Positions 24,126-32,776 of a stretch of DNA of 64,000 nucleotides are shown here, piece after piece. Made by a program: the position numbers and the translations under genes. Numbering within the stretch: the stretch's first letter is position 1; each line of letters begins with the position of its first letter. The stretch comes from Cryobacterium algoritolerans (GTDB taxonomy: Bacteria; Actinomycetota; Actinomycetes; Actinomycetales; Microbacteriaceae), in assembly GCF_004402785.1 (NCBI RefSeq), contig NZ_SOFP01000005.1, positions 1-64,000 of the forward strand, in the 5' to 3' direction. The notes beneath the pieces are model-generated. The model was not told the origin of the DNA and made no database searches. It saw only the letters and a program-made list of their open reading frames with translations.

Positions 24126-26282
24126 TCAGGAACGCAGGGCCAGCGCGAACGGGAGTACCGCGGCCACGCCGTGGCGGCGGAGCAGACGACCGGCCACCGT
24201 GAGGGTCCAGCGGCTGTCGGCGAGGTCGTCGACGAGCAGAACGGGCCGCCCGGCGAAGGGCGCGAGCGCCTCGGCGAGTGCCGGCCCGACCGCGAGCCGG
24301 TCCCAGACCGACGACAGCCGGTACGCGCTGTTGCCGCCCGGCGCGCCGATCGGGCCGCCGCCGACCAGGTCCAGCGCACCGAGCCAGGGCAACCGGCCGG
24401 CGTCGGCGAACGCCCGGGCGACCGAGTCGACCAGCAGCGGATGCCGCCGCGACGGGAGGCTGACCACCGCGGCCGGGCGTTCGTCCCAGTCCCAGTCGGC
24501 CAGCACCCGGAAACACGCGGCCGTCATGGCCGCGCTCGCCGGGGCATCCGGAGCGTCGACCGCGAACAGGTCGCGCAGCGGGCCACCCCAGCCGAGGTCG
24601 GTCAGCCGGGCCAGGGCCCGGCCGGTCGTCAGGCGTTCGCCGACCGGGATGTTGCCGCGCACGTCCACGCCGAGGCTCGCCACCCCGGTGGGCCACTGGG
24701 CCCGGGCCTCGAGGGCGACGCCGACCCGGTCGAGCGACGCCGCGGCCGCAGCTGTGGCCTCGTCGGCGACATCCGATGGGTACCAGGCTGCCGTGCAGCT
24801 GTCGCAGCGGCCGCAGGCCACGGCGGTGTCGTCGTCGAGGGCACGCTGCAGGAACTCCATCCGGCAGCCCGTGGTGCGTTCGTACTCGATCATCGCCTGT
24901 TGCTCGCTCAGCCGGGCCGCCGCGATGCGCTCGTACCGGTCCTCGTCGTAGACCCACGGCTGCCCGGTCGTGACCCAGCCGCCCGTGACCCGGCGCACGG
25001 CGCCGTCCACGTCGAGCACCTTGAGCAGCAGTTCGAGCGGGGAGCGTTTGAGGTCGACCCGTGCCTCCAGCGCCGGAGTGGAGAGCGGGGCATCGCCGTG
25101 GGCAGCGAGTGCGCTGAGCACGGCCTCCGCCTTGTGCCGGCTCGGCATCGACGAGGTGGCGAAATACTGCCAGATGGCCTCATCTTCGACCCCGGGCAGC
25201 AGGAGCACGTCTGCGTTCGCGGTGGCACGGCCCGCACGGCCGACCTGCTGGTAATAGGCCACCGGGGAGCTGGGCGCGCCGAGATGCAGCACGAAACCGA
25301 GGTCGGGCTTGTCGAAGCCCATCCCGAGGGCGCTGGTGGCAACGAGGGCCTTGACCTCGTTGCGCTTGAGCATGCCCTCGGACTCCTCCCGCTCTGCCGT
25401 GTCGGTCTGCCCGGTGTAGGCGCGCACCGGATGCCCGGCCTCCCGCAGCATCCGGGCGGTGTCCTCGGCCGCGGAGACGGTGAGCGTGTAGATGATGCCG
25501 CTGCCGGGCAGCTCGACCAGGTGGCTGAGCAGCCAGGCCAGCCGGGCGCGGGAGTCGGGGAGCCGGAGCACGCCCAGGCGGAGCGAGGCCCGGGCAAGCG
25601 GGCCACGGATGGTGACGACCTCCGTGCCCCCGCCGGTGGAACCCCCGCCGGTGGACGACCCGGTCGAGACCCCGGCTCCGACCTGCTCGGCGACATCCGT
25701 CACGACGCGGCTGTTGGCGGTCGCCGTGGTGGCCAGCACCGGCACGCCGGCCGGCATCTCGGCGATCAAGTCGCGCAGGCGCCGGTAGTCGGGGCGGAAG
25801 TCGTGGCCCCAGTCGGAGATGCAGTGTGCCTCATCGACCACGAGCAGTCCGACCCGGGCGATCAACGCGGGCAGTTGCTCGTCGCGGAACGACGGGTTGT
25901 TCAGTCGTTCCGGCGACACCAGCAGCACGTCGACCTCGTCGTCGTGGAGCTTCTGCAGCACCTCGCTCCACTCGTGGGCGTTGGACGAGTTGATCGATAC
26001 CGCGCGCACCCCGGCACGGGCGGCCGCGGCCACCTGGTCGCGCATCAGGGCGAGCAGCGGCGAGACCAGGATGGTGGGTCCGGCTCCCTGGCGACGAAGC
26101 AGCAAGGTCGCCACGAAGTAGACGGCCGATTTTCCCCAGCCGGTGCGCTGCACCACCAGCGCACGTTTGCGCGCGTCGACCAGCGTCTCGATCGCCTCGA
26201 ACTGCCCATCATGGAAGTCGGCGTCGTCGCGACCGACCAGGCTGCGCAGGATCTCGAGGGCGGCGGTGCGGGTGTCGGTCAT
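24126..26282 (-). CDS. recQ: RecQ-family DNA helicase with C-terminal phosphoribosyltransferase-like domain
   Basis: This 718-residue ATP-dependent 3'-5' helicase has Walker A QRTGWGKSAVY (K51), a DEAHCISDWGHDFR box near residue 155, motif VI YYQQVGRAGRA and a zinc-binding Cys set (CGRCDSC and the preceding TTGCRMEF) near 470-495. After the winged-helix region there is an extra domain whose PRPP-binding-like motif PVLLVDDLADSRWTLTVAG lies near residue 680. This replaces the usual HRDC tail. The domain may sense a nucleotide-related ligand; that is inference. Relatives with the same fusion are known in actinobacteria. A Ser/Gly/Thr-rich linker of repeated STGGGSTGGG type interrupts the helicase core near residue 215. 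Confidence 0.9.
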   Translation of the reverse strand: MTDTRTAALEILRSLVGRDDADFHDGQFEAIETLVDARKRALVVQRTGWGKSAVYFVATLLLRRQGAGPTILVSPLLALMRDQVAAAARAGVRAVSINSSNAHEWSEVLQKLHDDEVDVLLVSPERLNNPSFRDEQLPALIARVGLLVVDEAHCISDWGHDFRPDYRRLRDLIAEMPAGVPVLATTATANSRVVTDVAEQVGAGVSTGSSTGGGSTGGGTEVVTIRGPLARASLRLGVLRLPDSRARLAWLLSHLVELPGSGIIYTLTVSAAEDTARMLREAGHPVRAYTGQTDTAEREESEGMLKRNEVKALVATSALGMGFDKPDLGFVLHLGAPSSPVAYYQQVGRAGRATANADVLLLPGVEDEAIWQYFATSSMPSRHKAEAVLSALAAHGDAPLSTPALEARVDLKRSPLELLLKVLDVDGAVRRVTGGWVTTGQPWVYDEDRYERIAAARLSEQQAMIEYERTTGCRMEFLQRALDDDTAVACGRCDSCTAAWYPSDVADEATAAAAASLDRVGVALEARAQWPTGVASLGVDVRGNIPVGERLTTGRALARLTDLGWGGPLRDLFAVDAPDAPASAAMTAACFRVLADWDWDERPAAVVSLPSRRHPLLVDSVARAFADAGRLPWLGALDLVGGGPIGAPGGNSAYRLSSVWDRLAVGPALAEALAPFAGRPVLLVDDLADSRWTLTVAGRLLRRHGVAAVLPFALALRS

Positions 26283-26327
26283 CGGACCAGCCTTGCAGAC
26301 GCAGGTGACAGTGCGCCCAACGCGCCC

Positions 26328-26351
26328 GGCGCCCCCAGCCCTGTGGGCGCC
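26328..26351. other. Hairpin upstream of recQ
   Basis: GGCGCCC (26328-26334) pairs with GGGCGCC (26345-26351), loop 10 bases, in the 224-base gap between recQ and the small membrane-protein gene. No other feature is visible in this gap. Confidence 0.35.
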
Positions 26352-26506
26352 TGAACTGGGAGTGGCGGCGACGAGGATTCCCGCCGTAGCGTAAAGACCC
26401 GCGCAGTGTAGATTGTGCTTTCAACATTCGGGGGAATGATGCGTTCAATGCCGATCGCCGCGTTGGTGCGGACCGCCGCGGGGACCGCTTCGGCCACTGA
26501 ACTTCC

Positions 26507-26773
26507 GTGCCGAGCACGGCCGCTGTGACGCGTCGTCGGAGGATGTTCACCTCGAACACGGTCATGGTGATGTACTCGACCCCGCGCCGGGGAACGCTGA
26601 GCTATGTGGGGCTGCTCATCTACATCGCCGGAACGACGATCTGCTGGGACCGCCTCGCGTTCTGGCCGTGGGTCGCGATGACCGGCGCTGCCGCTGTGGT
26701 GCTCTTCATTATGGGCACATTGTGGATCGCCCAGGACGACCGCGAAGCGCGGATGCGGCCCACAGACCGCTAG
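26507..26773 (+). CDS. Small two-helix membrane protein
   Basis: This protein of up to 88 residues has two predicted membrane helices (LSYVGLLIYIAGTTICW and WVAMTGAAAVVLFIMGTLWI) and a charged C-terminal tail (AQDDREARMRPTDR). I do not recognise a family. The start is uncertain: GTG 26507 lacks a clear ribosome site, and ATG 26543 has a GGAGG only two bases ahead, so an internal ATG at 26564 or 26570 is possible. Its TAG stop shares the palindrome CTAG with the stop of the convergent PPOX gene. This suggests a real gene end rather than chance. Confidence 0.55.
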   Translation: MPSTAAVTRRRRMFTSNTVMVMYSTPRRGTLSYVGLLIYIAGTTICWDRLAFWPWVAMTGAAAVVLFIMGTLWIAQDDREARMRPTDR

Positions 26774-27248
26774 AGCGCGTCGAAGCGGGCGGCCACGTCA
26801 GCCGGGAAGCCGCCGGTGCCGATCGGGCTCCACCTTGTGGGCGTGACGCGGATCAGGGACTTGTCCTGCAGCGTCATGGCCGCGCGGTACTCAGCCCAGT
26901 CCGAGTGCTCGCCGGCGATGCAACGGAAGTACTCGACCAGGCCATGGCCGCCTCCGGCATGTGCAGCACCTCGGCGTCCCCGTCGACCTGGATCCAGCCT
27001 CCGTCCCAGTCGTCCGAGAGCACGAGAACGGATGCGCGCACGTCCCGTTCGGCGTTGCGGGTCTTGGCCCTGGCCGGGTAGGAGGAGATCACGATCCGGC
27101 CGGCCGGGTCGACCCCACCGGACACGGGCGAGATCTGCGGGCGGCCGTCGGCGCGCGTGGTCGCGAGCAACATCCGGTGCCGGGGTCGCACGAAATCGAG
27201 CATTCCGTCCAGGTCGACGACGGTGGTGGTTGCGATGCTTCTGGCCAT
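26770..27248 (-). pseudogene. PPOX-class (F420-dependent-type) flavin/deazaflavin oxidoreductase, frameshifted
   Basis: The N-terminal 110 codons from ATG 27248 encode a split-barrel pyridoxamine-oxidase-like protein (LDGMLDFVRPRHRMLLATTR, RPQISPVSGGVD, VRASVLVLSDDWDGGWIQVD). Near 26944 the frame shifts. The expected continuation GLVEYFRCIAGEHSDWAEYR to VTPTRWSPIGTGGFPADVAARF is in the next frame down to the stop at 26770. Inserting one base in GCGGCC-ATGGCC would restore PEAADGLVEYFR, so a single G is missing. Unrepaired, the product is a 124-residue truncated protein. A sequencing error is possible. Intact members reduce small molecules with F420 or flavin; the substrate is unknown. Confidence 0.8.
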
Positions 27249-27327
27249 GCACCGAGGCTACGGGAGGAACCCGTGCGCCGCCGGGGAGTCGCGCTGTCCC
27301 CTCGCCGGGCGTCGCTAGGCTCGCAGA

Positions 27328-28068
27328 GTGAAGGTGATTCAGGAACTCGAGACCCGCATGCACCCGGATGCCATCGCCGGCTTCCGCCTGGTGGTCGCCG
27401 AGGCCCGCGTTCCCGACTCGATCCTGCTCCCCGAGCGGGCGATGGCCCGGATGCTCGGCCAGGTGCAGTGGATCCTGCGCCGGGTCGGGGCCGACGGCAT
27501 CCGCCTCACCAAGGCCGGCCACCTGCCGCCCGCCGTCGTGGTCCAGGCATCGACCGAATTCGACTGGGACTGGCCGACCGGGGCGAACCGGGAGTCGAAC
27601 CTGCTCCCGCTGGCCGAACTGCGCGCCCACCTTCGGGCCGTCGGGCTGCTCCGGGTGAGCAAGGGCGTGCTGCTGCTGACCAGCCGGGGCCGGGCGCTCG
27701 CCGAGGCACCGAGGCAGCTGTGGTGGCATCTCGCGCGGACCATCCACCTCAGCCGGAAACCGGCCGACAGCGACGCGATCAACCTGCTGCTCGTGCTCAT
27801 CGCCCGGCGCGGCTTCGACGAGGCGGAACTGTTCACCCAGATGCTCGCCCTCGGCCTCGAGACCCTGGGCTGGGTGGCCCCCGACGGCGCCCGGCTCTCG
27901 AGCCACGTGGCCATGGCCCTCGTCGCACCCAAGTGGCGGTTGCTCAACCAGCTCGGCGTTTTCGCACGCACCCCGAACGACTACCGGCACTGGACCATCA
28001 CTCCCGGCGGGGCCGCATTCGCCCGCGCCGCACTGCAGACCGACGTCGAGTCCAGGGACGACGACTAG
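27328..28068 (+). CDS. Uncharacterised actinobacterial protein
   Basis: This 246-residue soluble protein has no signal peptide and starts at GTG 27328. It is helical and rich in Leu and Arg. The middle contains LRAVGLLRVSKGVLLLTSRGRAL, which looks like a winged-helix wing, and the end contains LNQLGVFARTPNDYRHWTITPGGAAFARAAL, which repeats the same pattern. Two winged-helix-like units would fit a DNA- or nucleoprotein-binding role, but this is only pattern reading. I do not recognise a family. It is followed 39 bases later by the convergent GH65 gene. The 79-base gap upstream is shared with the divergent PPOX gene. Confidence 0.65.
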   Translation: MKVIQELETRMHPDAIAGFRLVVAEARVPDSILLPERAMARMLGQVQWILRRVGADGIRLTKAGHLPPAVVVQASTEFDWDWPTGANRESNLLPLAELRAHLRAVGLLRVSKGVLLLTSRGRALAEAPRQLWWHLARTIHLSRKPADSDAINLLLVLIARRGFDEAELFTQMLALGLETLGWVAPDGARLSSHVAMALVAPKWRLLNQLGVFARTPNDYRHWTITPGGAAFARAALQTDVESRDDD

Positions 28069-28107
28069 CCGGGGGTCGACGCGGCCGGGCACTCCCGATG
28101 GATCCCG

Positions 28108-30579
28108 TCAGTCGCCGAGCGGGAAATCCCGGGTCTCGCCCGGCGAGAGCACGGCCTCCCGTCCCTCCACCCGCACCACGATCGGCGCCGCCCCGCCCGC
28201 CCGCAGCCGAAGTCGCAGGGTGGTCCGCGTGAGTTCGAGCCGGATCGGCTGGTCGCGGTAGTTGATGCTGAAGGCCACCTGGTCCAGCTCGGCGGGGAGC
28301 ACCGGGTGGAGCCAGAGCACGTCATCCCTGATCTCCAGGCCGCTGTAACAGCGCAACACCATGTCGACTGAGCCGGCCATCGCTCCGAGATGGATGCCCT
28401 CGTGGGTGGTGTCGCCCTGGATATCGGCGAGGTCGCTTGCCAACGCCCGGCCGAGGAATTGCCAGGACCGTTCCCGATCGCGACGCGCCTCCACCCACGA
28501 GTGCACCACGTTGCTCAGCGTCGACCCGTGGGTGGAGCGGGCGCCGTAGAAGTCCACCGTGCGAACGACGGCCTCCGGCGACAACTCATAGCCGAGCGCC
28601 TCGAGCTGTTCGCGCAGTTCCTCGGCGGAGAACAGGTAGAGCAGCATGAGCACGTCGGCCTGTTTCGAGAGCCGGTAGTTGTTGGTGCTGTCGCCCTCGG
28701 CCTCCAGGATCAGGTCCAGGCGGCCGATGTCGCCGTAGCGCTCCCGGTAGCCGGCCCAGTCGAACTCCGGGAGGTCCTCGTAGCCGTCGAACTGGCTGGG
28801 CACCCCGTCGGAGTGGAAGACCACCCGCATCCGTCGGCTGATCCGCTCCCAGCCGTCCACCTCGTCCGGCCGCAGCCGGAGCCGATTCCAGAGCGGTCGG
28901 CAGTTGCGCCCGGCCAGCAGGGCCACCGTCTCGACCGCCCGGCCGAGCACCCAGGCCGTCAGCACATTCGTGTAGGTGTTGTTGCGCAGTCCCGCACCTG
29001 GCACCCCGGGCGGGCCGTCGTGGAACTCGTCCGGGCCCATCACCTCGTCGATGTCGTAGCGGTCTGCAGCCTGGTCGTGGATAGCGAGGGAGGCGAAGAA
29101 GCGGGCGATCTCGAGGATGAGCTCCGCGCCCTGGTGCACGAGGAAGTCGGCGTCGCCTGTGGCCTGGTAGTACTTCCAGACGCTGTACGCGATGGCCAGT
29201 CCGACGTGCCGTTGCCGGTAGGAGTTGTCCGGCAGCCAGCGGCCTGACCGCGGGTTGAACAGCTCCGCCGGGGTCACTTCCCGCCCGTCGATGCCGCTCT
29301 GCCAGGGAAACATCGCGCCGGTGCGCCCGGCCGCCCGTGCCGCGGCGCGCGCCTCGTTCAGGCGGCGGTAGCGGTAGCCGAGCAGTGCCCGGCTCAGGTC
29401 GGGCCGGCGGAGGGTGAGTATGGGGTAGACGAACGCCTCATCCCAGAACACGTGCCCGCGGTAGCCCTCCCCGCTGAGGCCCCTCGCCGGCACCCCCGCA
29501 TCAAGGTCCGCGTCGACGCCCGCGAGGGTCTGCAACACGTGGAACGTGTTCAGGTTGAGCGCGAGGGCCTGGTGGTCGCCGCTCTGGAGGCTGACCGCGA
29601 ACTCGTCCCAGAGCCCCTCCCATTCCCGTTCGTGCGCGGCGAGGAGCTCGGCCGGGTCACCCGCCCGCTCCAGCCAGGTCGTGACGGCGGCCGGGGCGGA
29701 CAACACGGCCCGGTCCCGGGAGGTGCTCACCGCAACGGTCTTCTCCACCCGCACCGGATGCCCCGGCTCCAGCGGCAGGTCGAATTCCTGCGCGACCCAG
29801 CCGGCCGGGTCGCGCTCGAACCGACGCTCGGGGGTGAGCGGCCGGTCGCCCGCGTAGGCGCGGGTGCGGGCGGCCATCGCGATGTGCACGCCGGAGCGGG
29901 TGGTCTCCATCTGCAGCAGCACGGTATCGATGGTGACCTGCTCGGTGCTGCGGGTGACGAGGTGGCCGGCGGCCAGCAGCGCATCGGCGACCACATTCCG
30001 ATTGGCGACCCGGCCGTCGACGCCGGAGCGCACGGTGACCGTTCCGCTCCAGTCCACCGCCTCGAACGTGGTCTCGAGCACCGCCAGGTGCGGCGCGGCC
30101 TGGGAGACGAACCGGCGTGAGGTGACCATGCTGGTGCGCCCGGCCAGGTCTCGAATCCGGACGAACCGGGTGAGCACGCCGCGCCGCAGGTCGAGCTCCT
30201 GCCGGTAGTCCAGGACGTCGGGGCTGCCCGGCCGGAACCACTCGCCGCCGGCAATCCGGAAGCCCAGCGGCAGCCAGTTCGGGGCGTTCACCATGTGCTC
30301 ATCGTCGCGGGAATGCTCGCCCAGGTCGGTGTGCAGCGGATTGTAGACGCCGGCGAGGTATGTGCCGGGGTAGTGCACGGCATCCGCGGCGCACTCCGGG
30401 GCCGCGCCGCGGGTTCCCCAATAGCCGTTTCCGAGCGTGCACAAGGCTTCGCGGCGACCCTCGGTCTCCGGGTCGAAGCCGTCGAAGCCGAGTAGCCAGG
30501 CCTCGTCGCCGTCTGCGCGGGCGCGGCCCTCGACGTCGGCCTCTCGCTCGGCGTCCGCCCGGCTCGCCCTCGCGTCCAT
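28108..30579 (-). CDS. Glycoside hydrolase family 65 protein (disaccharide phosphorylase type)
   Basis: This 823-residue cytoplasmic enzyme has an N-terminal beta-sandwich, an (alpha/alpha)6 barrel and a C-terminal jelly roll. Motifs are ALCTLGNGYWGTRG near residue 45, FWDEAFVYPILTLRRPDLSRAL, MFPWQSGIDGREVTP and YDIDEVMGPDEFHDG. The Glu in GPDEFH is the expected general acid, and LSKQADVLMLLYLF follows. GH65 members cleave trehalose, maltose or kojibiose with phosphate to give beta-glucose 1-phosphate. The specific sugar is not clear, and no phosphoglucomutase or sugar transporter is next to it. The ATG at 30579 is preceded by AAGGGA. A longer frame to 30750 would run under the divergent aminopeptidase gene. 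Confidence 0.88.
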   Translation of the reverse strand: MDARASRADAEREADVEGRARADGDEAWLLGFDGFDPETEGRREALCTLGNGYWGTRGAAPECAADAVHYPGTYLAGVYNPLHTDLGEHSRDDEHMVNAPNWLPLGFRIAGGEWFRPGSPDVLDYRQELDLRRGVLTRFVRIRDLAGRTSMVTSRRFVSQAAPHLAVLETTFEAVDWSGTVTVRSGVDGRVANRNVVADALLAAGHLVTRSTEQVTIDTVLLQMETTRSGVHIAMAARTRAYAGDRPLTPERRFERDPAGWVAQEFDLPLEPGHPVRVEKTVAVSTSRDRAVLSAPAAVTTWLERAGDPAELLAAHEREWEGLWDEFAVSLQSGDHQALALNLNTFHVLQTLAGVDADLDAGVPARGLSGEGYRGHVFWDEAFVYPILTLRRPDLSRALLGYRYRRLNEARAAARAAGRTGAMFPWQSGIDGREVTPAELFNPRSGRWLPDNSYRQRHVGLAIAYSVWKYYQATGDADFLVHQGAELILEIARFFASLAIHDQAADRYDIDEVMGPDEFHDGPPGVPGAGLRNNTYTNVLTAWVLGRAVETVALLAGRNCRPLWNRLRLRPDEVDGWERISRRMRVVFHSDGVPSQFDGYEDLPEFDWAGYRERYGDIGRLDLILEAEGDSTNNYRLSKQADVLMLLYLFSAEELREQLEALGYELSPEAVVRTVDFYGARSTHGSTLSNVVHSWVEARRDRERSWQFLGRALASDLADIQGDTTHEGIHLGAMAGSVDMVLRCYSGLEIRDDVLWLHPVLPAELDQVAFSINYRDQPIRLELTRTTLRLRLRAGGAAPIVVRVEGREAVLSPGETRDFPLGD

Positions 30580-30639
30580 GCCCGTCCCTTCGCTCGAGGT
30601 GCGGCCACCGTGCCGGTCCGCGGGTGGTTGGATTGACCC

Positions 30640-31953
30640 ATGACCTCCACAGCACCCATGGACACAGCGGCCATGGACACAGCGGCCTCGACCACAGCGT
30701 ACATCGACGACTTCGCCCGGTTCATCGCGGCGTCGCCGTCGTCCTACCATGCGGCGGCGGAGGCAGCCCGCCGTCTGGACGAGGGTGGGTTCACCCGGCT
30801 CATCGAGTCAGCGGAGTGGCCGGTGGAGCCCGGTCGGCGTTATGTGGTGCGCGACGGCGCCGTGGTCGCCTGGGTGCAGCCCGACGGCGCCGGGCCGACG
30901 ACGCCGTTCCGGATCCTGGGTGCGCACACCGACTCGCCGGGTTTCACGCTCAAGCCCAAGCCGACGGTCGGCTCCCACGGCTGGTTGCAGGCGGGCGTCG
31001 AGGTCTACGGCGGCCCGCTGCTGAACTCCTGGCTCGACCGCGAGCTGGAGCTCGCCGGCCGCCTCGTCACCCGTGACGGCACCCCGCATCTCGTGCGCAC
31101 CGGTCCGTTCCTGCGGATCCCGCAGCTCGCGATCCATCTCGACCGGAACGTGAACGCCGGTCTCACCCTCGACCGCCAGCGCCACCTGAGCCCGGTCTTC
31201 GGCGTCGGTGACCTCGCCCAGGCCGACCTGGTCGGGCACCTGGCCGGCCTGGCCGGGCTGGCAGGGGCGGATGTCGCCGGGTACGACCTACTCACCGCCG
31301 ACACCCAGGCTCCGGCCCGGTTCGGCCAGGACCTGGCCCTGTTCGCCGCCGGACGGATGGACAACCTGTCCTCCGTGCACGCCGGCCTCGTCGCCCTCCT
31401 GGCGGCCGGCGACTCCGCAGAGATCAGCGTGCTGGCAGCGTTCGACCACGAGGAACTCGGCTCCCAAACCCGCTCGGGGGCGAGCGGGCCGCTGCTCGAC
31501 GACATCCTGACCCGGATCGGGGCCGGGCTCGGGGCATCCGTCAGCCAGCGGTTGCGGGCGTATGCCGACTCGTGGTGTGTGTCGGCGGATGCCGGCCACT
31601 CCGTGCATCCGAACTACCCGGAGAAGCACGACCCGGCAAACACCCCTCTTGCCGGGAGCGGGCCGCTGCTCAAGATCAACGGGACTCAGCGCTACGCCAC
31701 GGATGCCGCCGGCGCCTCGCTCTGGGCCCGTACCTGTGCAGGGGCCGGGGTTGAGTACCAGGAGTTCGTGTCGAACAATACGGTGCCGTGCGGCTCGACC
31801 ATCGGTCCGCTGACGGCCACCAGGCTCGGTATCCGCACCGTGGACGTCGGCATCCCCCTCCTGTCGATGCATTCGGCTCGCGAGCTGTGCCACGTGAACG
31901 ACCCGGTCGCCCTGTCGGCGGCGATCGGCGCGTTCTTCGCCCCCGCTGCCTAA
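30640..31953 (+). CDS. M18-family aminopeptidase
   Basis: This 437-residue zinc metallopeptidase removes N-terminal residues, often acidic ones, from peptides in the cytoplasm. Metal and catalytic motifs are GAHTDSPGF near residue 91, GRMDNLSSVHAGL near 240, FDHEELGSQTRSG near 268 and MHSARELCHVNDP near the end. The first 20 residues contain a tandem MDTAA-MDTAA created by a 15-base duplication, so ATG 30640, 30658 or 30673 could each be the start. It is divergent from the GH65 gene across a 60-base gap that must hold both promoters. Confidence 0.9.
   Translation: MTSTAPMDTAAMDTAASTTAYIDDFARFIAASPSSYHAAAEAARRLDEGGFTRLIESAEWPVEPGRRYVVRDGAVVAWVQPDGAGPTTPFRILGAHTDSPGFTLKPKPTVGSHGWLQAGVEVYGGPLLNSWLDRELELAGRLVTRDGTPHLVRTGPFLRIPQLAIHLDRNVNAGLTLDRQRHLSPVFGVGDLAQADLVGHLAGLAGLAGADVAGYDLLTADTQAPARFGQDLALFAAGRMDNLSSVHAGLVALLAAGDSAEISVLAAFDHEELGSQTRSGASGPLLDDILTRIGAGLGASVSQRLRAYADSWCVSADAGHSVHPNYPEKHDPANTPLAGSGPLLKINGTQRYATDAAGASLWARTCAGAGVEYQEFVSNNTVPCGSTIGPLTATRLGIRTVDVGIPLLSMHSARELCHVNDPVALSAAIGAFFAPAA
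30656..30685. repeat. Perfect 15-base tandem duplication at the aminopeptidase N-terminus
   Basis: CCATGGACACAGCGG is present twice (30656-30670, 30671-30685), with a partial third copy after it. Each copy supplies another in-frame ATG. It is an in-frame expansion that extends the disordered N-terminus. Confidence 0.9.
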
Positions 31954-31987
31954 CCCGTTTCTCTCTGCCTCTCTGCCTCTCTGCCCG

Positions 31988-32072
31988 GTGGCTAACTCCG
32001 GCAATCCGCGAGGTCAGCCCGGTCAGCGGCCAGATTTCAGCCGGATGCCGAAGGATTGCAGGAGTTAGCCAC
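31988..32072. repeat. Long near-perfect inverted repeat (20-base arms, 45-base loop)
   Basis: The arms 31988-32007 and 32053-32072 are complementary at 19 of 20 positions (GTGGCTAACTCC and GGAGTTAGCCAC are the perfect outer parts). The element ends about 20 bases before the MerR promoter and follows a CTCTCTGC-repeat just after the aminopeptidase stop. It could be a terminator for the aminopeptidase transcript, an attenuator, or a small dispersed palindromic element. There is no gene in this 176-base gap. Confidence 0.7.
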
Positions 32073-32092
32073 GCGGCAGGCGGAAGAAGTTA

Positions 32093-32122
32093 TAGACAGT
32101 GAAGCTATCCGTTAGTTACACT
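32093..32122 (+). promoter_or_regulatory. Promoter of the MerR gene (leaderless start)
   Basis: TAGACA (32093-32098) and TACACT (32117-32122) are separated by 18 bases. The ATG at 32130 is eight bases beyond the -10 box, with no Shine-Dalgarno sequence, so transcription and translation probably start at the same base. CTATCC occurs twice across the promoter (32105-32110, 32121-32126). Confidence 0.55.
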
Positions 32123-32129
32123 ATCCATC

Positions 32130-32774
32130 ATGAAGATGGCTCAGCTCAGCGCGGAGAGTGATACCCCGGTCGCGACGATCAAGTTCTACCTGCGCGAGAA
32201 CCTGCTCGCGGGCGGGGAACGCACCAGTCCCAACCAGGCCAGCTACAACACGGGACACCTGCGGCGGATCCGTCTCGTGCGCGGGCTGATCGACGTCGGC
32301 GGGCTGAGCGTGGCGGCGGCCCGCCGGGTGATCGAGGCGATCGACTCCGAGCTGCCCCTGCCGGAGACGTTCGAGATCGCGCAGCGGTCGGTCTCGGACG
32401 AGCTGGACCCGACCGCCATCGACTCCAGCGCCCTCGCCAGGGTCGACGGGCTGATGGCCGGCTGGCACGTGTCGGCGAACAACCCGGGACGGCTGGCCGC
32501 AGCGAGCGTGCTCGAGACCTTTGATCAGATCGGGCACGTCGACCACCGTGGCTGGTTCGCCGGCTATGCCGCCGCGGCGCTGCTCGTTGCCGACGCCGAT
32601 CTCGACGAGGTCGACGCCTTGCCCGACCGGGAGGCCAAGGCCGAAATGGTCGTGGTGGGCACGGTCCTCGGCGACGCCCTGTTCTCCGGGCTGCGCCGCG
32701 CCGCCCAGGAACACATCTCGTTGCTGCGCTACCCGTACCCGAACCACGAAATCACCGAACCGACCAAGGAGTGA
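32130..32774 (+). CDS. MerR-family transcriptional regulator
   Basis: This 214-residue regulator has an N-terminal MerR winged helix (residues 1-70: MAQLSAESDTPVATIKFYLRENLL, then YNTGHLRRIRLVRGLIDVGG) and a helical C-terminal domain without the Cys residues of metal sensors. That suggests an organic ligand or protein signal. It appears leaderless. The downstream membrane-protein gene begins two bases after its stop, with AAGGAG inside the regulator gene, so the pair is an operon and the regulator likely controls it. Confidence 0.85.
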   Translation: MKMAQLSAESDTPVATIKFYLRENLLAGGERTSPNQASYNTGHLRRIRLVRGLIDVGGLSVAAARRVIEAIDSELPLPETFEIAQRSVSDELDPTAIDSSALARVDGLMAGWHVSANNPGRLAAASVLETFDQIGHVDHRGWFAGYAAAALLVADADLDEVDALPDREAKAEMVVVGTVLGDALFSGLRRAAQEHISLLRYPYPNHEITEPTKE

Positions 32775-32776
32775 GA

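Noticed and set aside
23991-26354. 787-codon open frame on the plus strand across recQ
   Set aside because: The minus strand encodes a complete RecQ; the plus frame has only low-complexity Arg/Gly/Val composition.
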